DNA of 21,410 bases from Chara braunii (GCA_003427395.1 BFEA01000490.1:1082122-1103531), one strand, 5' to 3'. Positions 8,009 through 17,582 are shown, numbered from the stretch's first letter. Numbers and translations: made by a program. The notes: generated by a model from the sequence alone, not told the origin.

Positions 8009-8169
8009 TTTTTTTTTTTTTTTTTTTTTTTAACCACTAGTACCTCTGTTAGTGGCATTGTCGGGTAGCTACGGGGTCCTTGCAAATTTCGTCCCCAGTC
8101 GTGTATGATAACTTTTTTTAACCACTAGTACCTCTCCAGGGGTCCTGGCAAATTCCGTCCCCAGTCGGA
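8009..8169. repeat. poly(T) plus imperfect direct repeat containing an rRNA scrap
   Basis: A T-run at about 8009-8031 leads into copy 1 (8032-8101), which starts AACCACTAGTACCTCT and ends GTCCCCAGTCG. Copy 2 (8120-8168) has the same start and end. Copy 1 carries ~25 extra bases, and 8051-8073 of these match the reverse complement of 7024-7046 in the LSU rRNA fragment at every readable base. Between the copies, GTATGATAACTTTTTT (8103-8118) equals 6959-6974 from the same rRNA region. Read on the minus strand, both copies end ...TACTAGTGGTT followed by A-runs, like the 3' end of a short retroposon. Confidence 0.7.
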
Positions 8170-8258
8170 GCCAGCAGCAACCGATTCAGGTCAATAAGGA
8201 GTCGTGTAGTGGAATGCTAGTGGGTTCAACCCCCATGTAGGGAGTAGGTGATAACAAG
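8170..8258. other. possible tRNA-like (SINE head) scrap
   Basis: On the plus strand, GTGGGTTCAACCCCCAT near 8220-8236 folds like a tRNA T-arm (5-bp stem with a 7-base TTCAACC loop) and resembles a pol III box B. GTGTAGTGGAATGC just upstream is loosely box-A-like but far too close for a normal tRNA. It may be a deleted tRNA-derived SINE head, or chance. Confidence 0.2.
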
Positions 8259-9132
8259 GTGGAGATCTGGGGTCACAGTACAATGCAAGGGGACGCTGCT
8301 ATGAACATCTCTCGCTTGGACAGAGTAACAGAAGCAGCCCCGTGTAAATCCAGGCGTCTGGGTACGGAAGAGGAGGGGGAGGTGACAAGGGAGGAAGAGG
8401 AGGATGATATTGAGATACGAAGCATGACATCTTCTCTCTCCTTAGGTAAGGCTACTGGCCAGGAGTCGAGCTCTGGGTTTAGCTCTAAATTGATAGACCG
8501 ACCGAACAAAGCGAAATCGGGGCAAACAATTACCACAACTAGTTTCCTTGTGATCTTAGCTATCACTCCTTCGACTCAAGGGTTAAAATGATGGCCTCAA
8601 ACGCATCAGAAGGGTTCCTCACTCTACCCATGTTGCCGGTCTCGATCCCTCCTTCCACTCGGTCAGTTTTACTCCCCCTATTGGAGTCTTTTTTCGGGAC
8701 GAGAACGAGATACCGCCTTATCCCTGACATTCGTTTGGGGAAGAAATCGCGCAAAATCATCGATTCCTTGTCTTCGATGTACTTCATAGTAATAGTGGAT
8801 CTGAAACAATCAACGGAGATGGTGGGGGATTGGGAGAAGGCCGGAGGGACTTGGATGCCGGCGGACTAGTTGGCATTAAAGGACAACCCAGAACTGAAGC
8901 ACTTCAAACCGGAGTAGATGCACGACTGGTAGCGGAATTTTGCACTTCTTTACCGAGTGACATACAATTGATGTCACCCGGTTTAAAGAGTGTGCTAAAA
9001 ACCGCCTGGCCAGAAAGGTCTCCCCCCATAGCGACCACCATGCCAAGGAGACGGAAGAATGAGCGGACTGACAAAACAGACCACATCCAAACCGGTAAAG
9101 GGTTGTTGGGGTTGACAGAATGTCTAAGCTGA
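8259..9132 (+). pseudogene. probable 3' part of LINE ORF1, frame-broken
   Basis: Three overlapping plus-strand frames (8259-8591, 8588-8869, 8830-9132) lie directly ahead of ORF2. The first is acid- and serine-rich (TEEEGEVTREEEEDDIEI, then SSLSLG...). The last contains a basic run MPRRRKNERTDKTD just before its end at 9132, which overlaps the ORF2 start at 9120 by 13 bases. Charged, low-complexity tails are typical of plant LINE ORF1 proteins, and the ORF1 at 15582-17159 has a similar tail. No DUF4283 or zinc knuckle is visible, so the N-terminal RNA-binding part is missing or unrecognisable. The assignment rests on position and composition. Confidence 0.4.
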
Positions 9133-9995
9133 AGGTAGTCACGTGGAATGTTTGGGGGTTAGGAGACAGCAGTGGTCGTCAAAAGAAAGCTACTTTTAAA
9201 AGCTGGATGCACCAAGAAGGTGTACAGATTGCACTCCTCCAAGAAACAAAGTTAGACGAGCCTAAAATAGGAAAAATCCAGAAATGGTGGACGGGGCCAC
9301 AATTCTGGGCCCCAGCGCAGGACTCAAGGGGGGGAGTAGCTATCTTGATACATAAGAAGCAAAACCTGACAATACTAGATCACATGGTGGACCTATGGGG
9401 AAGGTGGGCATGGGTCTCCTTCAGTTATGAAGATAAAGAATGGGTTGTTATGTCTGTCTATGCGCCAATGGAATACGGTGAACGTCTCTCCTTTTTTTCA
9501 TAACTGCCTTACCTGTTCCTGGAAGTGGAGAACTTAATAGTGGGAGGGGATTGGAATACGTTGCTGAATCCAGACCTAGATTCACCAGAACCTAAAAATA
9601 GTCGGTCAGATACTGTGGAATTGTTGTCTATTATTGAACAACAAAACCTGGTAGATCCCTATCACGTGCTAAATCCTCTTGAACCAGGCTACACTTGGTT
9701 CTCCAACCAGCGTTTCCCAGATCGGTTGTCACCGTGCAGACGCTTAGACTACTTCCTAGTCAGGGTAGAGGCATGGGATACGCTCACAGATATCGACCTC
9801 CGGGTTCACCCCCTGTCGGACCACAGACCAATAGTAGCCCAGTTCCAAATGTTGGGCTCAATTAAAAGGGGCAGGGGTATCTTTCGCCTGAACACTGACA
9901 ACCTACAAGTTTTGGAAGTGAGAGAATCATGGTGTAAACGCCATTGGAAGGATTGGGAAAGGGCGAGGGACTCATTTCTCTCAGAAAACGAATAG
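9120..9995 (+). pseudogene. LINE ORF2: apurinic-like endonuclease domain, one internal stop
   Basis: This domain nicks the target DNA at the start of retrotransposition. ATG at 9120 opens MSKLKVVTWNVWGLG. The catalytic series of the exonuclease-endonuclease-phosphatase fold is all there: Asn in TWNVWGLG, Glu in LQETKL, Tyr in VYAPMEY, Asp and Asn in GGDWN, Asp in RRLDYFLV, and Asp-His in LSDHRPI. A TAA at 9501-9503 interrupts the frame between VYAP and GGDWN. The frame is otherwise kept, so this is a point stop and not a frameshift. A TAG at 9993-9995 (ENE-stop-F) ends the open stretch, and the same frame runs on to about 10173. Confidence 0.9.
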
Positions 9996-10998
9996 TTTGA
10001 CACTGACCTCCGGATTTCCACCAGAGCTTTGGATGTCTTCTCAAGGATCCTGGCGTATGACAGGAACAAGGAGGAGGACAAGTGCAAAACCATGATCAAG
10101 GCAGCAGAAGGACACTTTGGGGAACACCCAATTTCTGACGTCTACTCGACTCTACTGGGAACACGAACGAGATAGGTGGATGGAGAAATGGGAAGGGTTG
10201 CAAATCCGAAAATAGGAGAGCTGGGCTCGGAGAGCGAGGGAGAAGGGTATGCTGACAGCAGATCGAATGACAAAAGAGGTTTTTCAACGCCTCCTTCCGC
10301 CAAAGTACCATGCCACTCTCAAAGAGTTGGACCACCCCTTTCTGGCTCAGGCGGACGTGGCGAAGGAGACCGAGACTATTTGTAGGTATGCACAATTGTA
10401 CTTCAGTGACATTTTAACCTCCTGCAGGCCTACGAACGAATCTTCGGCTGACTTACGAGAAGGGTGGGACATTTGGAAAGCCACCACGGTTGCCCTGCCT
10501 CAATCCGACAGATTCCTGTTGGACAGACCACTGACCCTGGAGGAGATAACTGAGGCGAGATGCAGTCTGGCAAAAGGTAAGTGCCCTGGTGATGACGGTC
10601 TTCCGGTTGAATACTTCGAGGTAGTTTGGGAAAAAGTAACTCCGATACTACTCTGTATTTATAACAATCTTTTAACAGGCGGCCGTCTCACTTCGGATAT
10701 GTCCAGAGGCGTAATCTCCTTATTATACAAGAAAGGGGAGGTCAGGAACATAAGGAACTTTCGTCCAATATCCCTTCTTAATGTAACTTACAAGATCTTA
10801 GCAAAGTCTTTGGCTATCTGCCTGACTCCGTACCTCCCGCATTTGGTGGCTACCGATCAAGGAGAGTTTGTAAAGGGCCGGTCCATAATGGATAACATTA
10901 TGATGGCTATTGAGGCGCTGAAAATTGTGGGTAGGGAAGACAGAGCAATCGCCATCGTAATGCTAGATCTTGAAAATGCTTATGATCGGGTAAATTGA
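9996..10998 (+). pseudogene. LINE ORF2: linker and first half of reverse transcriptase
   Basis: After the TAG at 9993 the frame continues as FDTDLRISTRALDVFSRIL. Near 10145 a frameshift moves reading to LYWEHERDRWMEKWEGLQ, which has a TAG at 10213-10215 and then joins the long open frame. That frame holds LTLEEITEARCSLAKGKCPG (the usual KAPGPDG block, here KCPGDDGLPVEYF), VISLLYKKGEVRNIRNFRPI, SLLNVTYKILAKSLA, ATDQGEFVKGRSIMDNIMMA, and VMLDLENAYDRVN, the block with the first catalytic Asp. A TGA at 10996-10998 replaces the Trp that usually follows DRV(N/D), and a frameshift sits at the same spot. Confidence 0.92.
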
Positions 10999-11402
10999 AT
11001 TTTTTCACGCCACCCTTGACTTGATGAATTTTGGGTCTAGTTTTATCCATTGGGTAACAGTGATGTACTCCTCCTCCATTGCGGCAGTCTTGGTCAATGG
11101 TGTCCTGTCTGAGGAATTTGGTCTGACTCGTTCCCTCCGTTAAGGGTGCCCGTTAGCCCCTTTGGTGTTCGTAGTTCAGATGGAGGTGGTTCTGAATGCA
11201 ATAACGAGGCAACCTCAGATCATTGGTCTAATAATCCGCCCCCATACTCAGGTAGTAGCTAGCGCGATTGCAGATGACCTTCTCACTATCTGTCAAAATA
11301 CTGCAGAATCTCTATCTGCCTTGAAGGGAGTGTTGGACCAGTAATGTTTCCTATCAGAAGAAGGGGTAACTGGGATAAATCAATCTATTACCAGAGTCCC
11401 AT
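10999..11402 (+). pseudogene. LINE ORF2: second half of reverse transcriptase
   Basis: In the shifted frame the sequence runs FFHATLDLMNFGSSFIHWV, VLVNGVLSEEFGLTRSLR, a TAA at 11141-11143 exactly where the Gln of RQGCPL should be, then GCPLAPLVFVVQMEVVLNA. The catalytic Asp pair is in IADD (11267-11278), where the usual aromatic residue before ADD is Ile. A TAA at 11342-11344 follows LKGVLDQ. After GVTGINQSITRV another frameshift (about 11395) moves to the next frame. The lost Gln codon, the Ile substitution and the breaks mean this domain could not work. Confidence 0.9.
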
Positions 11403-12230
11403 GAACTTCAGGCAAATTGGGGAATGAAAAAGGTACAAGGCAGTAATGCTGATCGTTACCTAGGTATTCAAGTGTCCTTCTCAGACTGTCAACACACACG
11501 GGATGCGGTCCTGATGGGGAAAGTACAAGCAAGGATAGAACATTGTAGAACATCCTACAGTCTTTCTCTCTTCGGGCGAGCGATGATCTTAAACACCTCA
11601 GTTTTTCCCCTTCTCCGATTAAACTTTGTGTTTGCAATTAGACTTTCATCAAAGGCCACCCTCTCTAAAATCCTCGAAGCTAGTGCTAGATTGTTGTGGA
11701 GTCCGAACAAGAAGGAAGGTAGAGGCTTGTCAAAACTGGCATGGAAAAAGGTCACTACTCTGCACACACAAGGCGGGTTGAATATCACAGATCCGACTAC
11801 CCACAATTTGGCTCTGTTAGGAAAATGGATGGTTAAAGTTGCCACTCAAGGAGAGGAAAGGGCATGGGTGTGGCTTGCTGAATACATCTTGCAATATGAC
11901 TGGGGACTGACTCGCAAAGAGGATGTATGGACCTGCACTCAGATGGAATCATACCTGCGGAGGGGCTCCTCATCACAGGTATGGGCCCATATTCTGAAGG
12001 CTAGGTGCAGACTTAGACCAACGGTACCAACGGTAGATTCAAAAGCCACTGTCCTCAAGCAACACCTATTTGACAACCCACAGATCTTGGATCTGTTGGG
12101 CGAACCTTTCCAGGCCACATACGCCAAAGGTAGTTTTGGTAGGAAGTGGGTAAAAGGGGTGTGGTCACAGTGGGGGATTTGTGGCAGGAGAAGGAACACA
12201 GATGGCTCACAGAGGAGGAGCTCAGAGTAA
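11403..12230 (+). pseudogene. LINE ORF2: connector region after the reverse transcriptase
   Basis: From ELQANWG (11403) the frame is open to 12230. It carries the hallmarks of plant L1 ORF2 after the polymerase: DRYLGIQVS, the LFGRAMILNTSVFPLLRL block, a GRGLSKLAWKKV block and GGLNITDPTTHNLALLGKW. The end (GICGRRRNTDGSQ...) is out of frame: a shift near 12160 returns reading to the frame that begins VVTVGDLWQEKEHRW. The role of this region in the family is poorly defined; it links the polymerase to the C-terminal zinc-binding part. Confidence 0.85.
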
Positions 12231-13396
12231 AGCTGGGTATGCTTCGACACGTGGGGCTAAGATTGGAGGACCTGATATCCGCAGTACCAGACGAATGGAC
12301 AACCTTTCTCTTTCAAGATGAGCTCAAGGAAAAAACGTGGCACCAGTTGGAGAGTGCAGAAGGTGACGGTAAAGGTTACGCCTGTATAGTCTCAGAGGAA
12401 GAGGATTTGATAATAGTGGAAGAATGGAAAAGTCAAGTGGAGGGAAGTGAGTATATATGCTATGAGGGAACTACAGCGAGAAGACCTCAAGAATTAAAAG
12501 CCCAGGTTAGATTTGAAATCCCGCCGAAATGGCGAGGAGGCAAACCAGTCAAGTTGCTATGTGGAGGTCTCCCAGTACAACAAGCTCGTTTGGATCGCCA
12601 CGGACAAGGGTGGATAAATGTAGGCCCCAAGCATAAATCTGTCTTCTTGGCGGATTATACACCCAAGATAGGTTCGATACTGTTGAAAATTCCTGTGGAA
12701 TCAGAGCAACGGACATGGGAAAAGTTAAAGGAACTGTTAGGGACCTCTGACAGCCTGCAACCAAGTCACCTGCACCTACTCTGGGAACAGTTGCAAAATC
12801 TTCCCTCAAGGAAGCATGTTGGCCTCCTGTAGATGCTATCTCGAGGTATCATCCCACCTTCAGCCTGGCTGCAACAGAGAAAGATGGAGGTGGAGCCCCT
12901 CTGCGTACAGTGCGGAAGAGCTCAAAAAACGGTCCGCCACCTCTTCCTGGACTGCCCAAAGGCACAACAGTTGTGGACCTGGAGGAGGCACCACTGGCAA
13001 AAGGTCACAACCAATGCGATGACATGGAGTGATGACTGCATTGACTGGATCCTGACCGGCCGTCTACCACTCAATTTAAACGCTCAGAGGGGTTGGGGAT
13101 ACATTGCACAGGTAGCAAGGGCGATCCTGATTTGGGTGCTATGGCAGGGAAGAAATGCAAGGATTTTCGGGAACGAAGAGACACCACTCCAGTTGAGACA
13201 TTCGGAAGTACGCTTCCAGCTTAGACTAGCAGTGCAAGTAGACTGGGCTCGAAGAGTAAGTAAGAAAAAAACGGGCAGGCGAAAGTTTCAGTGGTTTTTG
13301 TCAACTTGGGCACAAAGGAATCAGTTAGCAGCATTAAAAATGCAAGGGCATTTGTTGTTGTTGGGTCCCTGGCTCCTGCATGCTCGTTCAACCTGA
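12146..13396 (+). pseudogene. LINE ORF2: C-terminal region with zf-RVT-like module
   Basis: The frame runs VTVGDLWQEKEHRWLTEEEL to LPSRKHVGLL, then a TAG (12830-12832) at the place of a conserved Trp, then MLSRGIIPPSAWLQQRKM. Next come CVQCGRAQKTVRHLFLDC and PKAQQLW, a C-x2-C...H-x4-C pattern typical of zf-RVT modules at the end of plant L1 ORF2. After it ILIWVLWQGRNARIF matches the usual post-zinc-finger segment. The natural stop is TGA at 13394-13396. No RNase H domain is seen. An unusually long, non-conserved insert (about 12350-12780) separates the connector from the zinc module. Confidence 0.88.
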
Positions 13397-13881
13397 ACAC
13401 TCGGTTGCAGTACAATCCGCAGTAGGACGGCAGTAGGGTGGTTTTGGTTGGAGGAAGGAGTGTGGCATGGGGAGGGGGTTTTGCCAAGATAGTGTTATAC
13501 CTCGGGCCGCCCCAATCAGTGTCCAGGGTAGGGGATAGGAGCGACTTTTATCTCCTCTACGGTTTTCTTCCTTTTCAGGTGTGATGAGATTTTACTGTTT
13601 TGTTTGGGTCGTATGTTTAGTAGTAGTAGGTAGGTAGGGGTGGGTTTTTTCTGCCTCTTTTTCAGGAGGGGCAGGATTATTTGGGCGACAAAATGGGTCT
13701 TCCTGCGTTGCAGTCTAGGCTGGTGAGGTGAGAATAAGTTGGTCTGGACTTGGCTGGAAGGGGGTAATTTTTCTTTGGGGTTTTTCTTTTCTTCCGGGAT
13801 AATGTGAGGACCCGGCCTCATAAACTATTTTTTCATGAGCAATCAAGTTTCTCTTTTCTCGAAAAAAAAAACAAAAAAAAA
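13397..13881 (+). mobile_element. LINE 3' UTR and A-tail
   Basis: The stretch is G/T-rich on the plus strand, with a TAGTAGTAGTAGGTAGG microsatellite near 13618. TGTGAGGACCCGGCCTCA at 13804-13821 is shared with 2050-2068. The A-tail (13862-13881) is broken by a single C. A minus-strand frame of 101 residues here is a by-product of composition. Confidence 0.75.
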
Positions 13882-13916
13882 CGGCACTGCAAGTGTGTGT
13901 AGAACCCCCCGATAGT

Positions 13917-13934
13917 CCCCCCCCCCCCCCCCCC
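13917..13934. repeat. poly(C) run of 18
   Basis: Eighteen consecutive C follow GATAGT, about 35 bases after the LINE A-tail. Such runs are rare in plant DNA and are prone to length errors in sequencing. The i-motif/G-quadruplex potential is obvious from the sequence, but no role can be claimed. Confidence 0.9.
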
Positions 13935-14342
13935 TTACTCCTTTTTCTAACGCGTTTGTCCTCTTTGAACCTCGTGCAAGTTGTTGCAGCACCATTCCCG
14001 CTCTTTTCGAGGTCGGACTCTAAGGTTGAGTGGAATGAAACGTGATTCAGGTTTTTTTAAATCACGATTGGACCTAAGTGCGCACTCGAGTTTCAAAGTG
14101 AAGTGGTGTGGAATGAGGCCCCAAGTCCTACTAAAAGGTGTTCTTCAAGGCCTACGAGATGATGTTCTTCATTTCTGGCCATGGATTTGCGTATTCCCGC
14201 CACCGTGGGCCGTGAAGAATGAAGAACTTGAACAGTGAGACCGAAAGTAGCCCCATTCCGTCGGGGGGAAAATTATAGTTATAGAACCTCCCTGCGACGA
14301 AACCTTTGTTCTCATTTGCCCCCACTCGGGGCAAAAAGTGGC

Positions 14343-14386
14343 GCAGGCCCCAAAATAACTTTTAGAAAAGTCATTTTGGGGCCTGC
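14343..14386. repeat. near-perfect 44-nt palindrome
   Basis: GCAGGCCCCAAAAT pairs with ATTTTGGGGCCTGC (14 bp). After one A/C mismatch, ACTTTT pairs with AAAAGT around a 2-base AG loop. An imperfect stem continues outward (GCAAAAAGTGGC against CACCTTTTTCGTC), giving about 35-base arms. This is a strong foldback structure, either a hairpin RNA or the joined ends of a small inverted-repeat transposon. Confidence 0.9.
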
Positions 14387-14538
14387 AACACCTTTTTCGT
14401 CTTTTCTCTTAGCAGACACCGTTTTGAAGTTGCCCTGGAAATATACTATGGTTCTCGCTCCGCTAGTGTCCACTGTACAAAAACGAACAGTCGTACTTCG
14501 CTCCACTTACTATCCAGTGTACATGTGCAAAATGGCTT

Positions 14539-14857
14539 GGACAGTTTTTAGAAACCCCGTCGAAAATCTACTGTTCGTGAATGTACAGCTCCCTCACAAA
14601 ATTCGTTCATTGGAAAGTCCTTCAAGGGACTCACCGTGAGGACCCAAATTTGGACAGTGCACCTAGAGTCCGGGCGGACAAAATCCTTTGGACGCCCTGT
14701 CTTGTAGTGCTATCACTGTGTCTGGTAGTGAAGCCACAAATTTGAGAGGTGGACAGCGGACAGTAAATGGAGCGATGGCATTTTCCACTGTCCGATGTAC
14801 AATATTTCGCTCTGACTACTGTCCACCAACTGTCCGAAAAATTGCACAGTGGACAGT
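14539..14857. repeat. two-strand cluster of the 7-mer GGACAGT/ACTGTCC
   Basis: GGACAGT occurs at 14539, 14652, 14758 and 14851. ACTGTCC occurs at 14787, 14818 and 14829. The near-match GGACAGC is at 14751, and GTCCACTGT is just upstream at 14468. A flanking GTG or CAC is common (GTGGACAG, CTGTCCAC). Chance would give well under one in this length. Clusters of short motifs in both directions are typical of the subterminal regions of plant DNA transposons, where the transposase binds, or of regulatory arrays. No terminal inverted repeat was found. Confidence 0.8.
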
Positions 14858-15581
14858 ACTCGAGCAAGACCCTATACTAGGGCCTCGCTGCACTACTCTC
14901 GATATGCACAAAACACAAAAATCATGGCGGTGCATCTTTCCATATTCTAGCGGAAGATTCACTCTTGTTTTGCACATTTCGAGAGCAATGCAGCCAGGCC
15001 CGGGCCCTACAACCCCGTTTGGGGGGAAATGAATACAAAGGTGTTCTTCCCCCTAAAAAAAAAACGAACTCCGAGCACTGTTTTCTCTGGCGGCGCTAAC
15101 GCTCCGCTCGGAACCGCTGTCGTCACCATGCTGCCGTGACCTACCGTCAACTTTCAGGTAACTGGGACGTATCTCGCCCGCCGTAGTTAGTGTATGGCAG
15201 TTAGGAAAGCTTCGCCGCTACCTTTCCCAGGTAAGCAACCGTTCATACATAAACGGAGCGATCGACTTTCTCAGGGAGACTCACAGTCAACCCCCCCATA
15301 CCTACAGCCGCTGACTGAAGACAACAAGAAAGCAAGGCAGAGGGCTTTCAGTCAATCATCAAACGAGCATGTTGTTCGTGGGTAAGCCGATACGCTTATC
15401 ACATGTGGCAGGAATACTGACTTATTTTTAGTTTATAGAGGCCTAATTATACTATTGTAATATGGTGGAGGGGAATGATAGTCTTTCTTTGCTCTAACTG
15501 CGCTATACTATCTGCGAAGTCTCGTCCAAACTGTGGAAGTGGGTTCAAAATGTGAAACCCCCCACCCCTCTACACGTTGAG

Positions 15582-17159
15582 ATGAATCCGAATCTTCCCA
15601 ATCTGTATGCCTCCGTGGAAACAAATCAGACCTCGCGAGCAAAATGAATCTATACCGCAGAAGAGAAAACATACATCAAGGAATTGCTAGACACTTGCTA
15701 TCACGATGGGTTGCTTCCATCAGGTCTTTGCATCGGAACTACCGAGCTGGGAGACGATTTTGCTCGGTTGGACCTAGACGAAGACTTCTCTAACGCCCAA
15801 ACAGAATGGCTCAGAGATCACGCGGTTACAATACAATTCCACCAGAACACTGGAATTATGTCCAGTGAGGTTAAAAAACAGCTGGTGCGAGTGTATGAGA
15901 ATTCGTGGTACGACAGTGGTGATGTCGATTTGGATACCAAACGACGCCGTTATCAAAATGAGGGGAAGAACCTTGCTACCTATGTTTCAAGTACAAAGGA
16001 GATCGCAGATTGGTTGAGACAAGAGGGTGGAATTTCCATCGATTTAAATGGTAAATCATATGAGGTCTCCTTCCTGTCATGGATGAACCTAGCAGAGATG
16101 AAATTTTTTAAGAGTACAAGTAAACCAAAAATTTTCTGGATTCGTTGCCTGAATGTCCCCATGCAACTGATGGCCGCCCTTCACATAGCGGTGGAACGTA
16201 ATTTCGGAAAAAGTGGTAAAACTTCACCCGTTCGAAGAATTTGCTGAAGAACCGGAACTAGGGAACGTTCGGTTTGACTTGGATCCCTTGGCGGAATTTC
16301 GGGTCAGGCAGAGGATTATAGTGGGCATTCCAAAAAAAGGAGAGTACCACGTGGAGGTAATCTCCGCAGCTTCTCCCTGGTGTGACACGTGTCGAATGCA
16401 TTATCACACAGACACTGACACCTGCTGCCCAGCGGCAGAATCTGATCCCTTCGCTGACCCTTCCACAAAGGAATCACTGCCTTTACCACCGTTCTCACGA
16501 TTCGTACCTCTGGGTGAAACGCCACCCCTGACAGGATGGAATCGATACCAGAAACGAGTGCGTGGGAAATCAGGGGGAGTCGCACAGAACTCCATAGCAG
16601 ACCCCTCTGGTTCTAAAACAGACCCAAAGGGATCAACCAAAGGGAAGCCAAAAGAAAGTTCGGAAGAAAAAGTTTCTGAAAGTAAATCAATGAAACTTTC
16701 TCGATCGAACAGTGTATCTTCAGGACGGAAATCCCTTCAAAAGATCCCCTCACCCACACCATCGGGTTCGTCAGAGAATTCAGATAAGGTAATGAAAGAT
16801 GTACATAAGAGTCCAATAAATAAACTTAACATTGACGCGGCGGAAGCAGAGGCATCTAGATCTTTAGAAGACGTTGGGAGAAACAGTATTGCTACTACCA
16901 CCAAAGCCCCGAACTCCTCCCCGCTGAAAAGATCCCGAATCATGAAGGAACCAAGGTCTCGCGAGCGAACCAGAAGGATAAAGAAAATTCTGACTCCAGT
17001 AGAGATTCGATGAAAATGACGGTATCGGGACTGGTGGGTCCCGAATAACTTCCCAGCACTCGAGAGATTGAATACGGACAATTTGTGCACAACAGAGAAA
17101 TCTGGAGTGAGGAAGCAGATAAGAAAAAAGACAAAGGTTTAGGCCGCAAAAGGGAGTGA
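15582..17159 (+). pseudogene. LINE ORF1 (DUF4283/zinc-knuckle type), broken; ORF2 absent
   Basis: ORF1 proteins of plant L1 elements bind the element RNA. ATG at 15582 starts MNPNLPNLYASVE; a TGA at 15645-15647 interrupts codon 22, and the same frame goes on as IYTAEEKTYIKELLDTCYHD. A DUF4283-like core follows (VTIQFHQNTGIMSSEVKKQL, EVSFLSWMNLAEMKFFKS, IFWIRCLNVPMQLMAALHI). After ERNFGK (about 16210) a frameshift leads to VKLHPFEEFAEEPELGNV and RQRIIVGIPKKGEYHVEVIS, then CDTCRMHYHTDTDTCC, a C-x2-C-x4-H-x5(6)-C knuckle at 16381-16428. The tail is rich in Ser, Lys and Pro. A shift near 16965 gives a better-looking end (ENSDSSRDSMKMTVSGLVG, TAA at 17046, then PSTREIEYGQFVHNREIWS to TGA at 17157-17159); without it the frame stops at 17013. 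No endonuclease start follows, so the element is cut off on its 3' side. Confidence 0.8.
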
Positions 17160-17283
17160 TGCCCTAAGGAGAGAACCACATGAGGAAAGAACTAGCGGCG
17201 GCAAGCAAGCGAGCGCAAGAACAGGGGCACATAGAACATAGCAGGAGGCCGGGAGGGCTATCGGAATGCAATAAGACTAAGGC

Positions 17284-17297
17284 CAAAGGGCCCTTTG
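17284..17297. repeat. 14-nt perfect palindrome
   Basis: CAAAGGGCCCTTTG is self-complementary without a loop. It is the first of a series of palindromes in this block; a second of the same kind (AGGCCCTAGGGCCT) lies at 19453-19466. Confidence 0.9.
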
Positions 17298-17582
17298 AAC
17301 TAGCAATTGCAGCACGACAGCAATAAGGGAATGAGAAAGTCGAGGAATGGGCGGCCAGAAGCCGCGGGAAGCCAGAAAATGAGGGTCAACACGGAGGCCA
17401 CCTACGGGAGCCTCGGAGCGGAGGCCCACGACCAAAGAGATCGGCACGCACAAGGCGCGAGGAAAGACTAAGGAGAGGGGTCGCTGTGGGGCGACAAGAC
17501 GCCCAAGGAGCATGGGACACCTCGGGGAAAGGCACCCGGGGCCACGTGAGACTAAGTAAAAATAATGGCGTACGGGGCGAAA

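Larger units (their letters stand above)
8259..13881 (+). mobile_element. dead L1-type LINE, nearly full length
   Basis: The element has a probable ORF1 tail (8259-9132), an ORF2 with endonuclease, reverse transcriptase and C-terminal zinc-binding module (9120-13396), a ~465-base 3' UTR and an A-rich tail (13862-13881). It moves by copying its RNA into a nicked chromosomal site (target-primed reverse transcription). The 5' boundary is uncertain: the repeat mosaic at 8009-8169 gives only a left limit, and no target-site duplication was found. ORF2 carries seven in-frame stops and about four frameshifts, so this copy is inactive. Where the ancestral codon can be judged, the stops replace Trp or Gln codons, as expected from cytosine deamination in methylated DNA. 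Confidence 0.85.
13935..15581. other. unassigned region between two LINEs
   Basis: No gene is supported. The open frames of 85-134 residues on both strands overlap and lack domains. CCGT-GGGGGGAAA occurs near 14257 and 15014, and AAGGTGTTCTTC near 14139 and 15038, but not in an order that would make an LTR pair. The right-hand part (about 15060-15581) may include the 5' UTR of the second LINE. The 44-nt palindrome and the GGACAGT cluster listed separately are the notable contents. Confidence 0.4.

Noticed and set aside
8216-8240. tRNA gene from the T-arm-like GGGTTCAACCCCC
   Set aside because: No acceptor stem or anticodon arm, and the box-A-like sequence is only about 10 bases away.
13397-13860. 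RNase H domain after the LINE zinc module
   Set aside because: No DEDD-type motifs are readable in any plus frame; the stretch is G/T-rich 3' UTR.
14235-14639. 134-residue plus-strand open frame between the LINEs
   Set aside because: It runs through the 44-nt palindrome and the start of the GGACAGT array and has no domain.
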